DNA of 64,000 bases from Globodera rostochiensis (taxonomy: Eukaryota; Nematoda; Chromadorea; Rhabditida; Heteroderidae), in assembly GCA_018350325.1 (NCBI GenBank), contig JAEVLN010000008.1, positions 434,001-498,000 of the forward strand. The letters are read 5' to 3'. The notes beneath the pieces are model-generated. The model searched no databases and was not told where the DNA came from. It worked only from the letters and a program-made list of their open reading frames with translations. Position numbers and translations under genes: made by a program. Positions 48,901 through 59,407 of the stretch are shown here, in pieces. Position 1 is the first letter of the stretch; every line of letters begins with the position of its first letter.

Positions 48901-50740
48901 ATAAAATGTTTTTTGCGATTTTTTATATATTTTTTGCATCCGCCAGGACTTTGATAACGCGCATCGGCTTTTGGCCAAACTGTATTATCAGTATGCTTCT
49001 CGAAGACAGCCCATTCTGTTGAGGGATGCTCCGAATCCAAGGCATGACTAATTTTTTAGAAAAAATTCTTAAATGCCGTACTTTTAAGCCTAACTACCGC
49101 ACTTGCCGGTGCCTTTGGCATAATCGCGCTTAATCCGGATTATCTCCGAGCTCAGAAATTGGTTTCTGAAGAAAGTGAACGCAATGCTCCGGCAGAAGTC
49201 AATCGATTGTACAGAGAAGCGTTGGAAGACATTGTAAAGCTGCCATTCGCCATTGTGGCAGGTGACATTTAATGTTTTGAAAGTTTTTAAACAGCCATTT
49301 TTATATTTGAGTTTAGATCAATGGCGATATTCAGCATTTGAAGGTCGAATAAATGCTTCCAATTGGTCAAAAGAGTGGTGGCAGCTCAGGCATAATTCCA
49401 TAAACATAATATCAAAATAATTGAATTGTTCTTTATTTGAAAATTTATTTTAAAAATTTGAATTTTAATAAGCATTTTCAGAGAGCGTTACCAGGGCGTC
49501 TCCGCTCCGTCGAAGGCCGACTTGCATTCCGTTGAATTTGACGCCGTTGCATCTCCAGCAATCAGCCAATTGCACGCGCCGGCAACCCGAGACGCCTTGG
49601 CATATGTGATCCAATTCCAAATTTTGAAGAAACTCTGCGGGGGCGTCAATCAGCTCAGCGATGGCTGTTTGCCGAACCCGTTGGCATTGAAGGTTACAAA
49701 TCTTTGATAATTTATTTTAAATGTTATTATTATATTCTCAGAGTGTCCTTGAAGCACTTGCCCAAGGCGGGTCCATTTCTTGGCTAGACGCTTTCGAAAA
49801 GTTGACTGGAACTCGTCAACTTGGTAATTTAAAAAAAAGTTTAAATTTTATTTACATTGTTTTAAAGATGCCGGTCCGTTGCTGGAATATTACTCGCCTC
49901 TGCTGGAATGGCTGAAGAACACTAACGAAGTTGAACAACGCGTGGTTGGATGGGACAAATCCAACGGCGAACTGTTCCCAGAGTTTGTTTGTTTCAGTTG
50001 CATTTTACATTTGGAAATCACGTTTACATTATTAACATACAAAAAATTCAAAGATTTTCATGAAATTTTATTAGACCATTTTTCAATTCCAAATTTTTAT
50101 ATTTTAAATTTAACAGAAACGAGTTGCCCGAATTAAAGACGCAATACGAAAGTGAGAACACATTTGGCAGCGGAATAATGGCACCAAATGGCGGCAGCGG
50201 CACCGGTGGCGGAGGCGTGGGGATGATCGGCGAAGAAGGTGCGCCCATCGCATTCCCCGGTAAACAAAACGACGGCTAATTTATGGCCATAAAATTTAAT
50301 TTTCAAATACTTTCAGGCCAAAGCTGCTCAACCGGCCAAGAATGTTTGTTGGACTCGCATTGTAACGGAAGCATTTGCGTGTGCCGTGAGGGTTTGTATA
50401 CGTTGAGGATTGCCGACTCGTACAATTGTGTGCCCGGTGATCCCGCCAAGGCATTCTTCCTTTCCAATTTATTCTTTTTAATTCCAAAATTAAAATATAA
50501 TTAATTTAGGTTGGCTTTACCGATGACAACGGGGGGCTGGTGATCGCTCTAAATCCAAACAACGAAACGGATGCTTTGGATTCTGCGAAAAATGAGCAAA
50601 CTGCTAACGGGTCCAACGACAACAGTCCAAAGGAACAAAACGCAGTAGTAAACCGGTCGCCCCAACTACTGTATGCCCCCGTTTGGTGGCTCACTGTTTT
50701 GGTTGGATTGTCGCTGATGTTTTGGACGAATTGTCACTGA
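45961..50740 (+). CDS. acn-1: ACE-like protein without the zinc site (ACN-1 type)
   Basis: A signal-peptide exon (MSCYFFPSSRSVLLSLLFLL) is followed by about 15 exons covering an M2 peptidase fold. Landmarks are WNYFTSASFTT, GANLNGFADSGAMWRS, QLHAYFRARLAAIH and NWSKEWWQLRERYQGVSAP. Where ACE has the HEMGH zinc motif, this protein reads FDNAHRLLAKLYYQY, so the zinc ligands and catalytic Glu are missing. After the fold come a Gly-rich linker, a Cys-rich patch (SCSTGQECLLDSHCNGSICV) and a C-terminal hydrophobic anchor (WWLTVLVGLSLMFW). C. elegans ACN-1 likewise lacks the active site and is needed for larval development and moulting. Three introns use GC donors (47592-48093, 49042-49088, 49390-49481), forced by frame and family conservation. 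The gene symbol is by orthology. Confidence 0.85.
47613..47976. mobile_element. ~364 bp inverted-repeat element (MITE) with 10 bp flanking repeat
   Basis: Both flanks carry CAATTTTGGG (47603-47612 and 47977-47986), a likely target duplication. Arms of about 90 bp are complementary, built from TACGTTTTGCCTCC and GGAGGCAAAACGTAC units (for example TTTTGCCTCCGGTACGTTTT). A 9-10 bp duplication fits a Mutator-like element. It lies in a GC-AG intron of the ACN-1-like gene, 11 nt from the donor, and has no coding capacity. Confidence 0.75.
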
Positions 50741-50856
50741 TCGATCATTCATTCATTAATGATCCACATTTTTTGCTGAAACGCTTTTAACACATTCAAC
50801 TAACACAAGCGTGTGTTGTTTATTCCCTATCCAATTTAGTCTTTATTTTACAGGTG

Positions 50857-50985
50857 CGTTCTCTGGTGGGGGGGCGACTCGTAGTTGTGCAGTTTTCTGG
50901 GCGTTCAGTTCCATGATCTCTGGGTGGGGGGGGGGGACTCGGAGTTGTGCAGGAACATTTTCTGGGCGTTCAGTTACATGATGAG
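50857..50985. repeat. Imperfect tandem duplication with G runs
   Basis: Two units of about 60-70 bp share CTCTGGKTGGGGGGG, ACTCGKAGTTGTGCAG and TTTTCTGGGCGTTCAGTT, differing mainly in a 6 bp insertion and G-run length. It is in the 3' flank of the ACN-1-like gene. Confidence 0.7.
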
Positions 50986-51201
50986 ACAAAGTTCAGCAAA
51001 CTCCGGTTCTCTTGCTGACCAAGAACGCACCAGTTTTATTATGTCCAACACATCACAGAATTTGTAAATAGAATAATCAAACAGAAAATTTCGAAATAAA
51101 ATATAAAGTTTGTATACGGAGAGATTGAACGGTGCTTATTAAATTCAAAATATTCATAAAAATGAATTGGTTGGCTCACTACTAACAAAACTCTTCGTCA
51201 T

Positions 51202-52369
51202 TCATTGTTCGTCGCCTACTCGGAACGGTAATTGGCAGTGCCCGTCGTTTCCGCAGAACGCACTGTTAGGACAGTTGGAGTGGGAAAGACAGGCTAAGAA
51301 ATTTGAGGAAAAAAACAAAATTTCTCGAAAAAAAACTTACAAAGCTTTTGAATGTCTTGGCAATTGTCCGAAATGCACACCCGCGACGGTTCGCATTGAC
51401 TGTCAAATTTGCAACTTTCACGCCGCAAACAGCGTCCGGCAGCGCAATGTTCGAATTTGCGACAGTCGCGGTCAGATGAGCAACCGAAAAACAAAAAAAA
51501 GAATAATTATTTTTAAATTATCGAAACTATTTATTTGTGCTCAAATTAAAACAAAAACATGAATAGTAAGTAATCTCGATGTATTTATTTGCAAGTTCTT
51601 ACCAATATGGCATTTTCCATCCCGACAAATGTTGGACGAGCCTTGGCATTCCTCGTCTTCGAAGCACAAAGACTCTCCACTTTTTTCACCAGGGCATTGC
51701 TTCACCGCCACGCAGTGACCATTTTGTTGTTCGCGCAAATACCCGGGGAAACATTGACAACCCCCACGGGGACATCGCTAAAATATACAAAAAAATAAAA
51801 GTTTATCAATCAAAAATGATTAAATGCCCGTGGACATGACGGAGACGGGTCACTGCACGTCGGCTCGCAGTCGCGCATGCATTGGAACCAAATTTCATTT
51901 TGTCTTGGACACCTGCAATTAGACTTTAGCCAACCAATAAAATATAAAAACTCGCGCAATACATCAATGGATTTGGGCCACAGTGTTGGAAGAATTGGGG
52001 GCAGTTCTGTCGATCGCTAATGATCACCCATTGGCACAACAATTGGTGGCCTTGCGCATCTGGTCTCAACTTAATTTTAAAAGCATTTAAATCAATTATA
52101 ATTGGGGGAACAGTCTTAGTGAGACCAGTTCGCGTTGTTGGGTTGGATAATTGGCACCGAACAATGACGGACATTGCGTGGCATTAACCTTTAACAATAA
52201 TTATTAATTAAAATAATTTAAAATAAGAATAAATTTCTACTTCAATTTCAGCAGTTGTTGCATTTGAAGAAATGGCCAATGCAAAACGCACCCAAAAAGT
52301 GAATAAAAATGCCTAAATTAAAAAAGTTAATAAACAATTTTTCAATCTTTTTACCTTTAATTTGTGCAT
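51202..52369 (-). CDS. Secreted cysteine-rich protein with TIL-like and EB-like modules
   Basis: ATG at 52369 and a short first exon splice to a second exon (MHKLK, then AFLFTFWVRFALAISS) to form a signal peptide. Later exons encode NATQCPSLFGANYP and GHQLLCQWVIISDRQNCPQF. A trypsin-inhibitor-like (TIL) module follows: CPRQNEIWFQCMRDCEPTC, then GGCQCFPGYLR and GHCVAVKQCP. After it come EB/EGF-like segments (LCFEDEECQGSSNICRDGKC, CSSDRDCRKFEHCAAGRC, CEPSRVCISDNCQ, HSNCPNSAFCGNDGHC), with stop at 51202-51204. TIL modules commonly inhibit serine proteases, but a reactive site is not obvious here. The exon order and Cys spacing fit an extracellular nematode protein. Confidence 0.65.
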
Positions 52370-52442
52370 TTTGTTCCACTAAAATCTGCTAAATATATTT
52401 TTATAAGGTTCTATTTTTATTCTTTCATTTAAATGATTCATC

Positions 52443-52637
52443 TCACTCGATTAAGCGATGAATGTGCGGAAGCAAAAAATTATTGTGTGGGTGCAATTGG
52501 AATGTCACCCGTTCTTTGACCCCATTTAAATTTGTTATATTTGTACAATTGCCATATCGATAATCGAAATTTAACTTGGCTGGAAGGTTTGAATAGTTTA
52601 GGTTGGCTTTTAATGAATCTGACCAACAATTCAGCAT
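52443..52637 (-). CDS. Possible small protein, unrecognised
   Basis: A 64-codon frame starts at an ATG (MLNCWSDSLKANLNYSNLPA). It has varied composition and two Asn-linked-glycosylation-like sites (NYS, NCT). No signal peptide is evident. It sits between the TIL-like gene and the MAM-like gene, on the same strand. It could be a small gene, an unused exon or chance. Confidence 0.25.
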   Translation of the reverse strand: MLNCWSDSLKANLNYSNLPAKLNFDYRYGNCTNITNLNGVKERVTFQLHPHNNFLLPHIHRLIE

Positions 52638-52958
52638 TCTATGATAGTTTTATCATTTTTCGCTTTTTAAAACATATTTCAATTAATATTGAAGCAACAA
52701 AGTAGCAATTATTATTTATGAAAAAGAATGACGTACAATCTTACAACAACAATAAACGATAGTATTAGAGAATATTGGAGCAAAGATATGATTATTTAAC
52801 ATAATATTATTATTAAACTTTTTTTGCATGTGTTTCATTTAAACTTTAAATTACTTAGGTACTTGTATTTTTCAGAAATTTTAGGTTTAATTGAAATTTA
52901 AATTTGCCCTATCCAGAATATAGGGAGTTAAAATGTATTGGATTTTTCGCGGCATTGT

Positions 52959-55900
52959 TTATAATTTGAGCATTCGATTTGCTTTCATCGGAGTCACTGA
53001 GGGGCAATACGCGTTGACCAATTGGATATTGTCCACGCCGCAGGCGCCTTGGAAGGGTCCGTTATTGCGACACTCGAAAATGATCTGAATTTTTTATAAA
53101 TACGAATTAAATTCTAAAAATGAACAAATAAATTTAAGAAAAAAATAAAAAATTTACTTTTTTTGTGCCCTGGGGACATGTGGCCAAATGGTCCTTCCAT
53201 TTTCGACTTGCACGCTTCGCACCCAACTCGGTCTCGAACACGCAGTTCTCATCCCGATCAGTCCGATCGCAACACACGCGCAATTGGAGAGCCCTTAAAG
53301 CATTTACATAAAAAGTGGTTAAAATAAAATGATTAATGTAAATTAGTGCCTGGTCGCTTCCCAAGCCCTGAAGCGAATAGTCGTTCGGTCTCCGCTCAAC
53401 AAGCGGCCGGTCAGCATGGAACGCTGGCCGGCTTTTAAATATGAAGCAGCAAAACGCTGATTCCTTGTGGAAAATACTTCTGAAAATGAGCAAAAATTAT
53501 ATTTGGGAATTAATTTGGAGGCAGCCGCCCGCCTTTTATGAGTTCTTTCGTTCAACTCAATACCTGATTGAGAAATGCCGGTCAACCGATTCCGATAGCG
53601 GCCCACCCAATTGTGCCAACTTCGCAACACCGTCCGTCCACCCTGCGGCGGTTTGCTGTCCGCCGTCTGATCCGGCTTCTTGCGCGTTGTTGTTGCCGTC
53701 GCCATGGTGGTCTCTTCCACAGAGTTCGGCAACAGATTTTGTCCAAAATCGGCGATTTCTTCTTCCTCATTTTCTTCGTCTCTCACAAATTCGTCGTCAT
53801 TCCGTTTGCTCCGACGACGGCGCGTCAACAGAACAGTTCGGGCCATCATATAACGCCGGTAGCGAGGGTCGTCCGGGTTCAGTTCGTCAATGCTCGTCTC
53901 CCATTCGCAAAGAGTTCCTAATGAAATATTAATGAAAATCCGTCAAAAAGGGGAGGCTTAGTTCATGAACTACGAACCGCCGCCAAATTCTTCGAAATTA
54001 CCTAATCAAATTGCTCGAGACAAATATTTAGAGACCGAAATTTTGAAAAATCCTAGATCTGGACTCTGGATCTGGATTTGATGGAGGCCTGGATCTGGAT
54101 TTTCTGGACAAAAATCCAGGTCGTCTGAAGCCCCTGTTAAATCTGGATTTCTGGATCCAGAAAAATCCAGGTCTGGATCCAGATCCAGGTCGGTCTCTAC
54201 AAATATTAAAAGAAACGTTCAATTTATCAAAAAGCAATTTTGCATGAATGAATTGACCAAAGTGAGACCTAAGAACTTCAACAACTGTTTTTTGGCCGTT
54301 GTAGGCTTCGGAATTGGAATAAAATACCCCCCCCCCCCCCCCCCCCCCCCTCCCCAGCAGCGTATTTTCACCTGTTTCAAAATTGCAGGCAATCGCATCG
54401 CAAATGGCCTGCTCATCAATTCGTGCAAATTCTGCATTATGTAAGTGAAATTATTTATTCCAATTTAAAAAAATAAATTACCATAACACAAAATACAAAA
54501 TCAGATCGACAAAAATTTAAATTTATTGTTTTCTTTTCTTTCTTTTTTTTAATTTATAAACAAAAAATTAAGAAATTTGCCACATCCAAACATTGTTTTT
54601 CGTGATTTTCAATTAACGACCTTCCAAATTGGCCAAGTCATCGTCTTCTTTGGGCTGTTTTGTCCCGTTCTTCCCCAGCCTTTCCTTGCGCAACTGACTC
54701 CCTAATTGACTGCTGCTAATCTCTGCCGGACTTTGGGGGCCATTGCCTTTGCTGACCGCCAATTGGGCCACTCCTTTAAGCTTCAGCTCTGATGAAGCTG
54801 GTGGCTTCGGCACTTTTTGACTTACTAAAATTTAAAAATTTAAACATAAACGTATATTTGCGTGTGGCTTAAGGCGGTTGATTTTACAATGCTTTCGATT
54901 AATATTTATTTTGATTTTACTTATTTTTATTAACCTTTCTTAGGACCATTGAAAATGGAAAAAGGTCATTTTGACTGTTTTCAAAAACCTCAAAATATGG
55001 TCTTTATTGTTATTTAAACTGCATAAAATCCGGCTTCTTCTCTCATATAAATAATTTTTGCCCGTGTGCCCTACCATTGGTCACTTGAGCACGTTCCAAC
55101 TGATAGAATCCGCCATCTTCCGCATTTGTCCTCACACTTTGGCCGTGTCCAATCCGTTGAGGCAGTTGAGTCAATTGCTGGGGATGTTGGACGAAGGCTC
55201 GTTGTTGCTTTAAATTTAATAAAACCAAAATGTTTTTTTAATTCTCATAATTTAATTTTTCCACTGTTTTATCCAATTTTTTATTCCTTTAAAATCTATT
55301 TTATATTTATTAAAATATGTTTTGCCTCTGGCTGCTGTTGTGGATGGTCCAATTGTTGATGTTGCTGCTGTTCATAATGCTGTTGTTGTTGAGAAGGTTG
55401 TGTTGGATTTTGTTGGGGCATTTGATTATGCTGTACGGACTGAAAATGTTGTTGCTGCTGCTGAAATGATGGTGAGTGTAATTGTTGTTGAACTTGTTGA
55501 GGTTGATGATTTTGTGGTTGGAAATGTTGTTGCTGTGTTTGTTGATGAAGTTGATTATTTTGCTGGGAATGGAGGATTTTTGGTTGTTGCTGTTGTTGCT
55601 GGTGCTGTACATCTGAATGCCCATTTTGGGTAGAAGTATCGACTATAACCGTTTTCAATTTGCTGATATCCGGTGTGGCTGGGCTTAACAAAATTTTGCT
55701 TTTGGGTGTGATTTTCACAAACGGAATTGGGAGTCTAGTTTGGGAAGGTTGTTGTTGCTGCGTAGAATGTGAAAGCTGTTGTACTGCTTGCTGTTGTTGA
55801 GGTTTGGTTGGTTGACCGGTGGTCTCAGCTCTGATAGGAACTTCATTGTTATTTCCACGACTTTTCTGTTTCTGAGGCTGTTTTTCTGCTTTATGTTGGT

Positions 55901-58900
55901 GGCCATCACGATGTGTTGCTGCTGCTTTTATGGTTTTCAGTGCCTGAATTAGTTTCCCCGACGGAGAAGAGCCGGCATTGACCAATGCCTTCGGCGATTC
56001 AACCTTGTCCGCCGGAGGCGGTGAAGAGAACACGCGTGCCCGTCCTTTTTGTCGGCTCTTTTTGCCCTTTTGCAAAATCTTTTTGGCTTTCTGCAACGTG
56101 CCGGACTCAATTTCCAGCTCTTTTAAGCCAGCTTTGCCGTTCCGAGTGGCAATTGTCCGTTCAATTTGCTCTAACTCTGCGGCCAGTTCCGTCAATGTCA
56201 ACTTCGGCTTTGCTTTTCCAATGTTTTGTATGCTTTCTTCTTCATTGATCTCGTTATTCACATTCTTGTGCTCAACGGAGGGTTTCCTGGTGTTCTTTGA
56301 AGAATTCGGAATTGGCACAGCTGTCGTTTGTATCTCTTGTGATGCTAACGTTTTCGTTTCGATACTTTGTTGTTCCGCCGTTGTGCCCTCCGGTGCAATT
56401 CCAATGGTGCCATTGTCCGTGTTCGATAATGTTTCGTTGTTCAAATTCTGCCCAAATTCAGTTTGATTGGTGCCGTTTTGAGCGTCCTCTTCAATGAAAG
56501 TTGTGGTGCCAGCCGCTTTAGACTGTGACGGCGTTTTGAAGCGATGTGCCAGCCCCAACCGTTTCATTTTGCTTACAAATTGGCGCTTGACCGTCTCATA
56601 CCGTAATCGTATTTCTCGCAATGCATGGCTTAACTCGCCGAGTTGGCTTCGTTCCTGTTCAGCGAAATGGCTGACATTGTGCACTTTGAACTCCGATTGA
56701 TCATTGTCAGAGTCGTTATTCTTATTGTTGAGATCGAATGTTTTGGAGGCAAAAATGACGGGGGGCGGCAGAGTCTCTGTCTAAAATTTAAATTAATTTC
56801 GTTTTCGCATTTTATTTGCTTTTAGAAAGATTCAATTTTGCAATGTCTAAGAATTGGTTGGAACTCACCTTATTTTTGAAATGCGAACTGTTCGGCGTTT
56901 TTGCCGACTTTCTCCGCTGATTCTCCAACTTTTCGATGGCAGAATCGGCCTTTTGCACGACTGTCCGCATTTCGGCCATAAATTTCTGCTCGACTAATTG
57001 CCAACCGGACTCCAACTTGGCCGCCGTTGCCGTACCATTGCTGTTATTTTGGTTTTGGTCGGTGTTCTCCTGCCGTTGGTGCTGACCCGTCTCCAATTTC
57101 GGCGAAGGTTGTTGTTCAACTTTCAATGCCGAATTGGACGAATGAGGCGGCAAATTACTGGTGGCTTGTGTTGATGTTCTACCAGGTTCAGTGCTTTGTT
57201 CAGATAGCTAAACATTATTTGGTACTTTTCTGTTTGGAGCCCCCCGCCCCTCGGATTTCAAAAAAGCCCAAAAATGTTCATGGAGTAAAACATAAATATT
57301 CTTTATTAATTTTGCCCGAGGCTGTGTGCCAAAGAGTTCATTTCCTTTAATAAGACTTGCCAATGCGATTGATTGAACAATCGGTGGCCGAATTGTCGCC
57401 TTCACCTCAAATTGCGGTGGTGTCAAAAGTGGGTGGTCTGTCGTCGACGTGGTCAGTGGCCGAGTTGGTGGACTGGCAGAAAGTACGTCAGCACCGAAAA
57501 CAATCATTTTTTATGCAATAATTACGGCAACCGCTGTTTTCTTTGAAGGTAAATAAATCCCCACGAAAGCGAATTTTTATGAAAATTTAATCATAAAATG
57601 CTCCTCTAATAAAGCAATTATAAAGAAGAATTTCTAGAATTTTTGATCAGGATGAAAAAATGCTTTAAAAAAATTAATAAAAGAAGAAGCTCCAGAATTT
57701 CTGATACATATTATGTTAAGCACCTTCCGTCCCGTTTGGCGGCTGCTCCTCGCTTAAGTCGTACAGATGGCCTCCAATTTCGATGGTGTACACTGACAAC
57801 GGCTGTTTCTGTTGCACACCGGGCCTCCCATCCAATAGGCCATTTTGTTGCTGTTGCTGCTGTCTTTCGTCCGATTTCTCGCCCGACTTCTGGCCATGAT
57901 TTGTTTCATTTTTGACTCCACGATCGCGGGGAACCGGATAAATATTCCATTCGTTTGGCAAAATGTTGACGTTCGTCAACAATTTCGGTCTGATCAGATG
58001 TTGCCCATTCTGAGGCTGCTTTAGCAAATCTTTGATCTGAGCGAGCATTTCTTGACGGGTGCTGATTGCATTCTGTTATTTTAAACGATAAAATCATTTG
58101 ATTCAACTTTCACAACCATTTCTGGAACTGCAGTCTGATCAGTTTCTCGGTGACTTTGTCCAAATTGCCCGCGGCGCTGCTTTCGAATTTGCTTCAGCAA
58201 AAGTGCCAATTGTCGATCGGTGAGTCGCTTTAGAGGTCGCCGTAATGACTCATGAAGGGCACTCTTAAGTATATTGATCAAATCCTAATTAATTAGGCAT
58301 ATAATTTGTGTTGTTCAAGACCAAAAAAATGGTTATTTGTACAGTTAAAACATACCTTTGAACGCTCTTTGTCGCCTTCGCGGGCATTTTCATTATAATC
58401 AAACGCCGTACTTTCTGCCAACGGCTCAGCACTGATGTTGATCGGGGCAAATCCATTTATAGTCCCAGACACTTTGAGAGGCACTTGAAAATTAAAAAAC
58501 CATAACCACAAACAAATGAATCTTTTTGCCTTAATAAAAATCCAAATTGAAATTAAAATCAACCAAATTTTTAGTCTTAAATGTCACAAATTCCAAAATA
58601 TAAAGAAAATAGCTAATGGCTACGAATCAGGCAAAGCGACGACCTCAAAATTTTTTGGAACTCGGCGACATCTCTGCTACAAATATTGAAGCCATTGTTT
58701 TTTTTCTGATTCCGTTAAAATATTTTTGTAGTTTAAAAATCGATTGAATCGTTAATTTTAATAATGCTTTGACCACCATTATTCGGCGGGCCATCCATCG
58801 CCAAATGTCGTGGCTCATTCTCCGCCGGAGGTTGTTGTTCCTCTTCGTCGATCGTTGCTGCTGAAAGCTCAACAGGACGGACACCGAGGAGCGGGATCGA

Positions 58901-59407
58901 GTTTGACAACGGTCGCCATGGCTCGGCACCTTTGTATAAGTGCACTGGATGCCGACGAATATTTGTCGTTTTTGGGCCCCCGTCGGGCATTCCAGGGTCG
59001 CTGCTGTCCTCCCCCGAGGCATGCTGATGGGAATGGCCGGTGCAGTCATGGTCGTTGTGTTGGTGATGGTGGCCGCGTTCTTGTTGTTCGTCCGACGCTG
59101 CTTCAGAACTGACTGAAAAAGGATAATTCAAATTGACAGAAATTTAAATTTAAAAAATCATTTAACGCAAAAATTAACATTTTAATTCGAAAATTTAAAT
59201 AAAAATTATTTAACGCAAAAATTAGAATATTTTTAATTCGATTTTGGCTTTAAATAATGTTATTTCCACATTTGTGTTATTGTAAATTAATGTCTATCCT
59301 TTTATGAAATATTTAACTTTGTATTTGAAAAATGACTGACCGGCATTTACTAAAAGGAGGCTCAACGACAAAATGATCGACGGGTGGAGAAGTCGTCGCC
59401 GCTGCAT
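52959..59407 (-). CDS. Large secreted Gln-rich protein with C-terminal MAM-like region
   Basis: Exon 1 (59407 to about 59343) is a signal peptide (MQRRRLLHPSIILSLSLLLV). Following exons encode a His-rich segment (QERGHHHQHNDHDCTGHSHQ), low-complexity Glu/Gln regions and coiled-coil-like stretches (HESLRRPLKRLTDRQLALLL). A ~460-residue exon (56684-55296) is very Gln-rich near its end. The last exons form a Cys-patterned region: EFARIDEQAICDAIACNFET, LCEWETSIDELNPDDPRYRR, RFAASYLKAGQRS, ALQLRVCCDR, IIFECRNNGPFQGACGVDNI. This follows the MAM layout (C-F/E start, C-W, surface strands, C-x-VDNI end). The exon at 54840-54613 can splice at G|GTCGTT into the MAM-like exons in phase; otherwise two genes would be present. 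Stop at 52959-52961. Confidence 0.55.
54029..54199. mobile_element. hAT-like MITE, 171 bp, 8 bp target duplication
   Basis: CAAATATT flanks both sides (54021-54028 and 54200-54207). The ends TAGAGACCGA and TCGGTCTCTA are inverted repeats. The interior is full of CTGGATCTGGA/TCCAGATCCAG repeats. TAGAG-type ends and an 8 bp duplication fit hAT elements. It lies in an intron of the MAM-like gene. Confidence 0.8.

Noticed and set aside
55322..56497. Plus-strand frames opposite the Gln-rich exon
   Set aside because: They are Val/Leu-rich mirror images of the Gln-rich minus-strand coding sequence.
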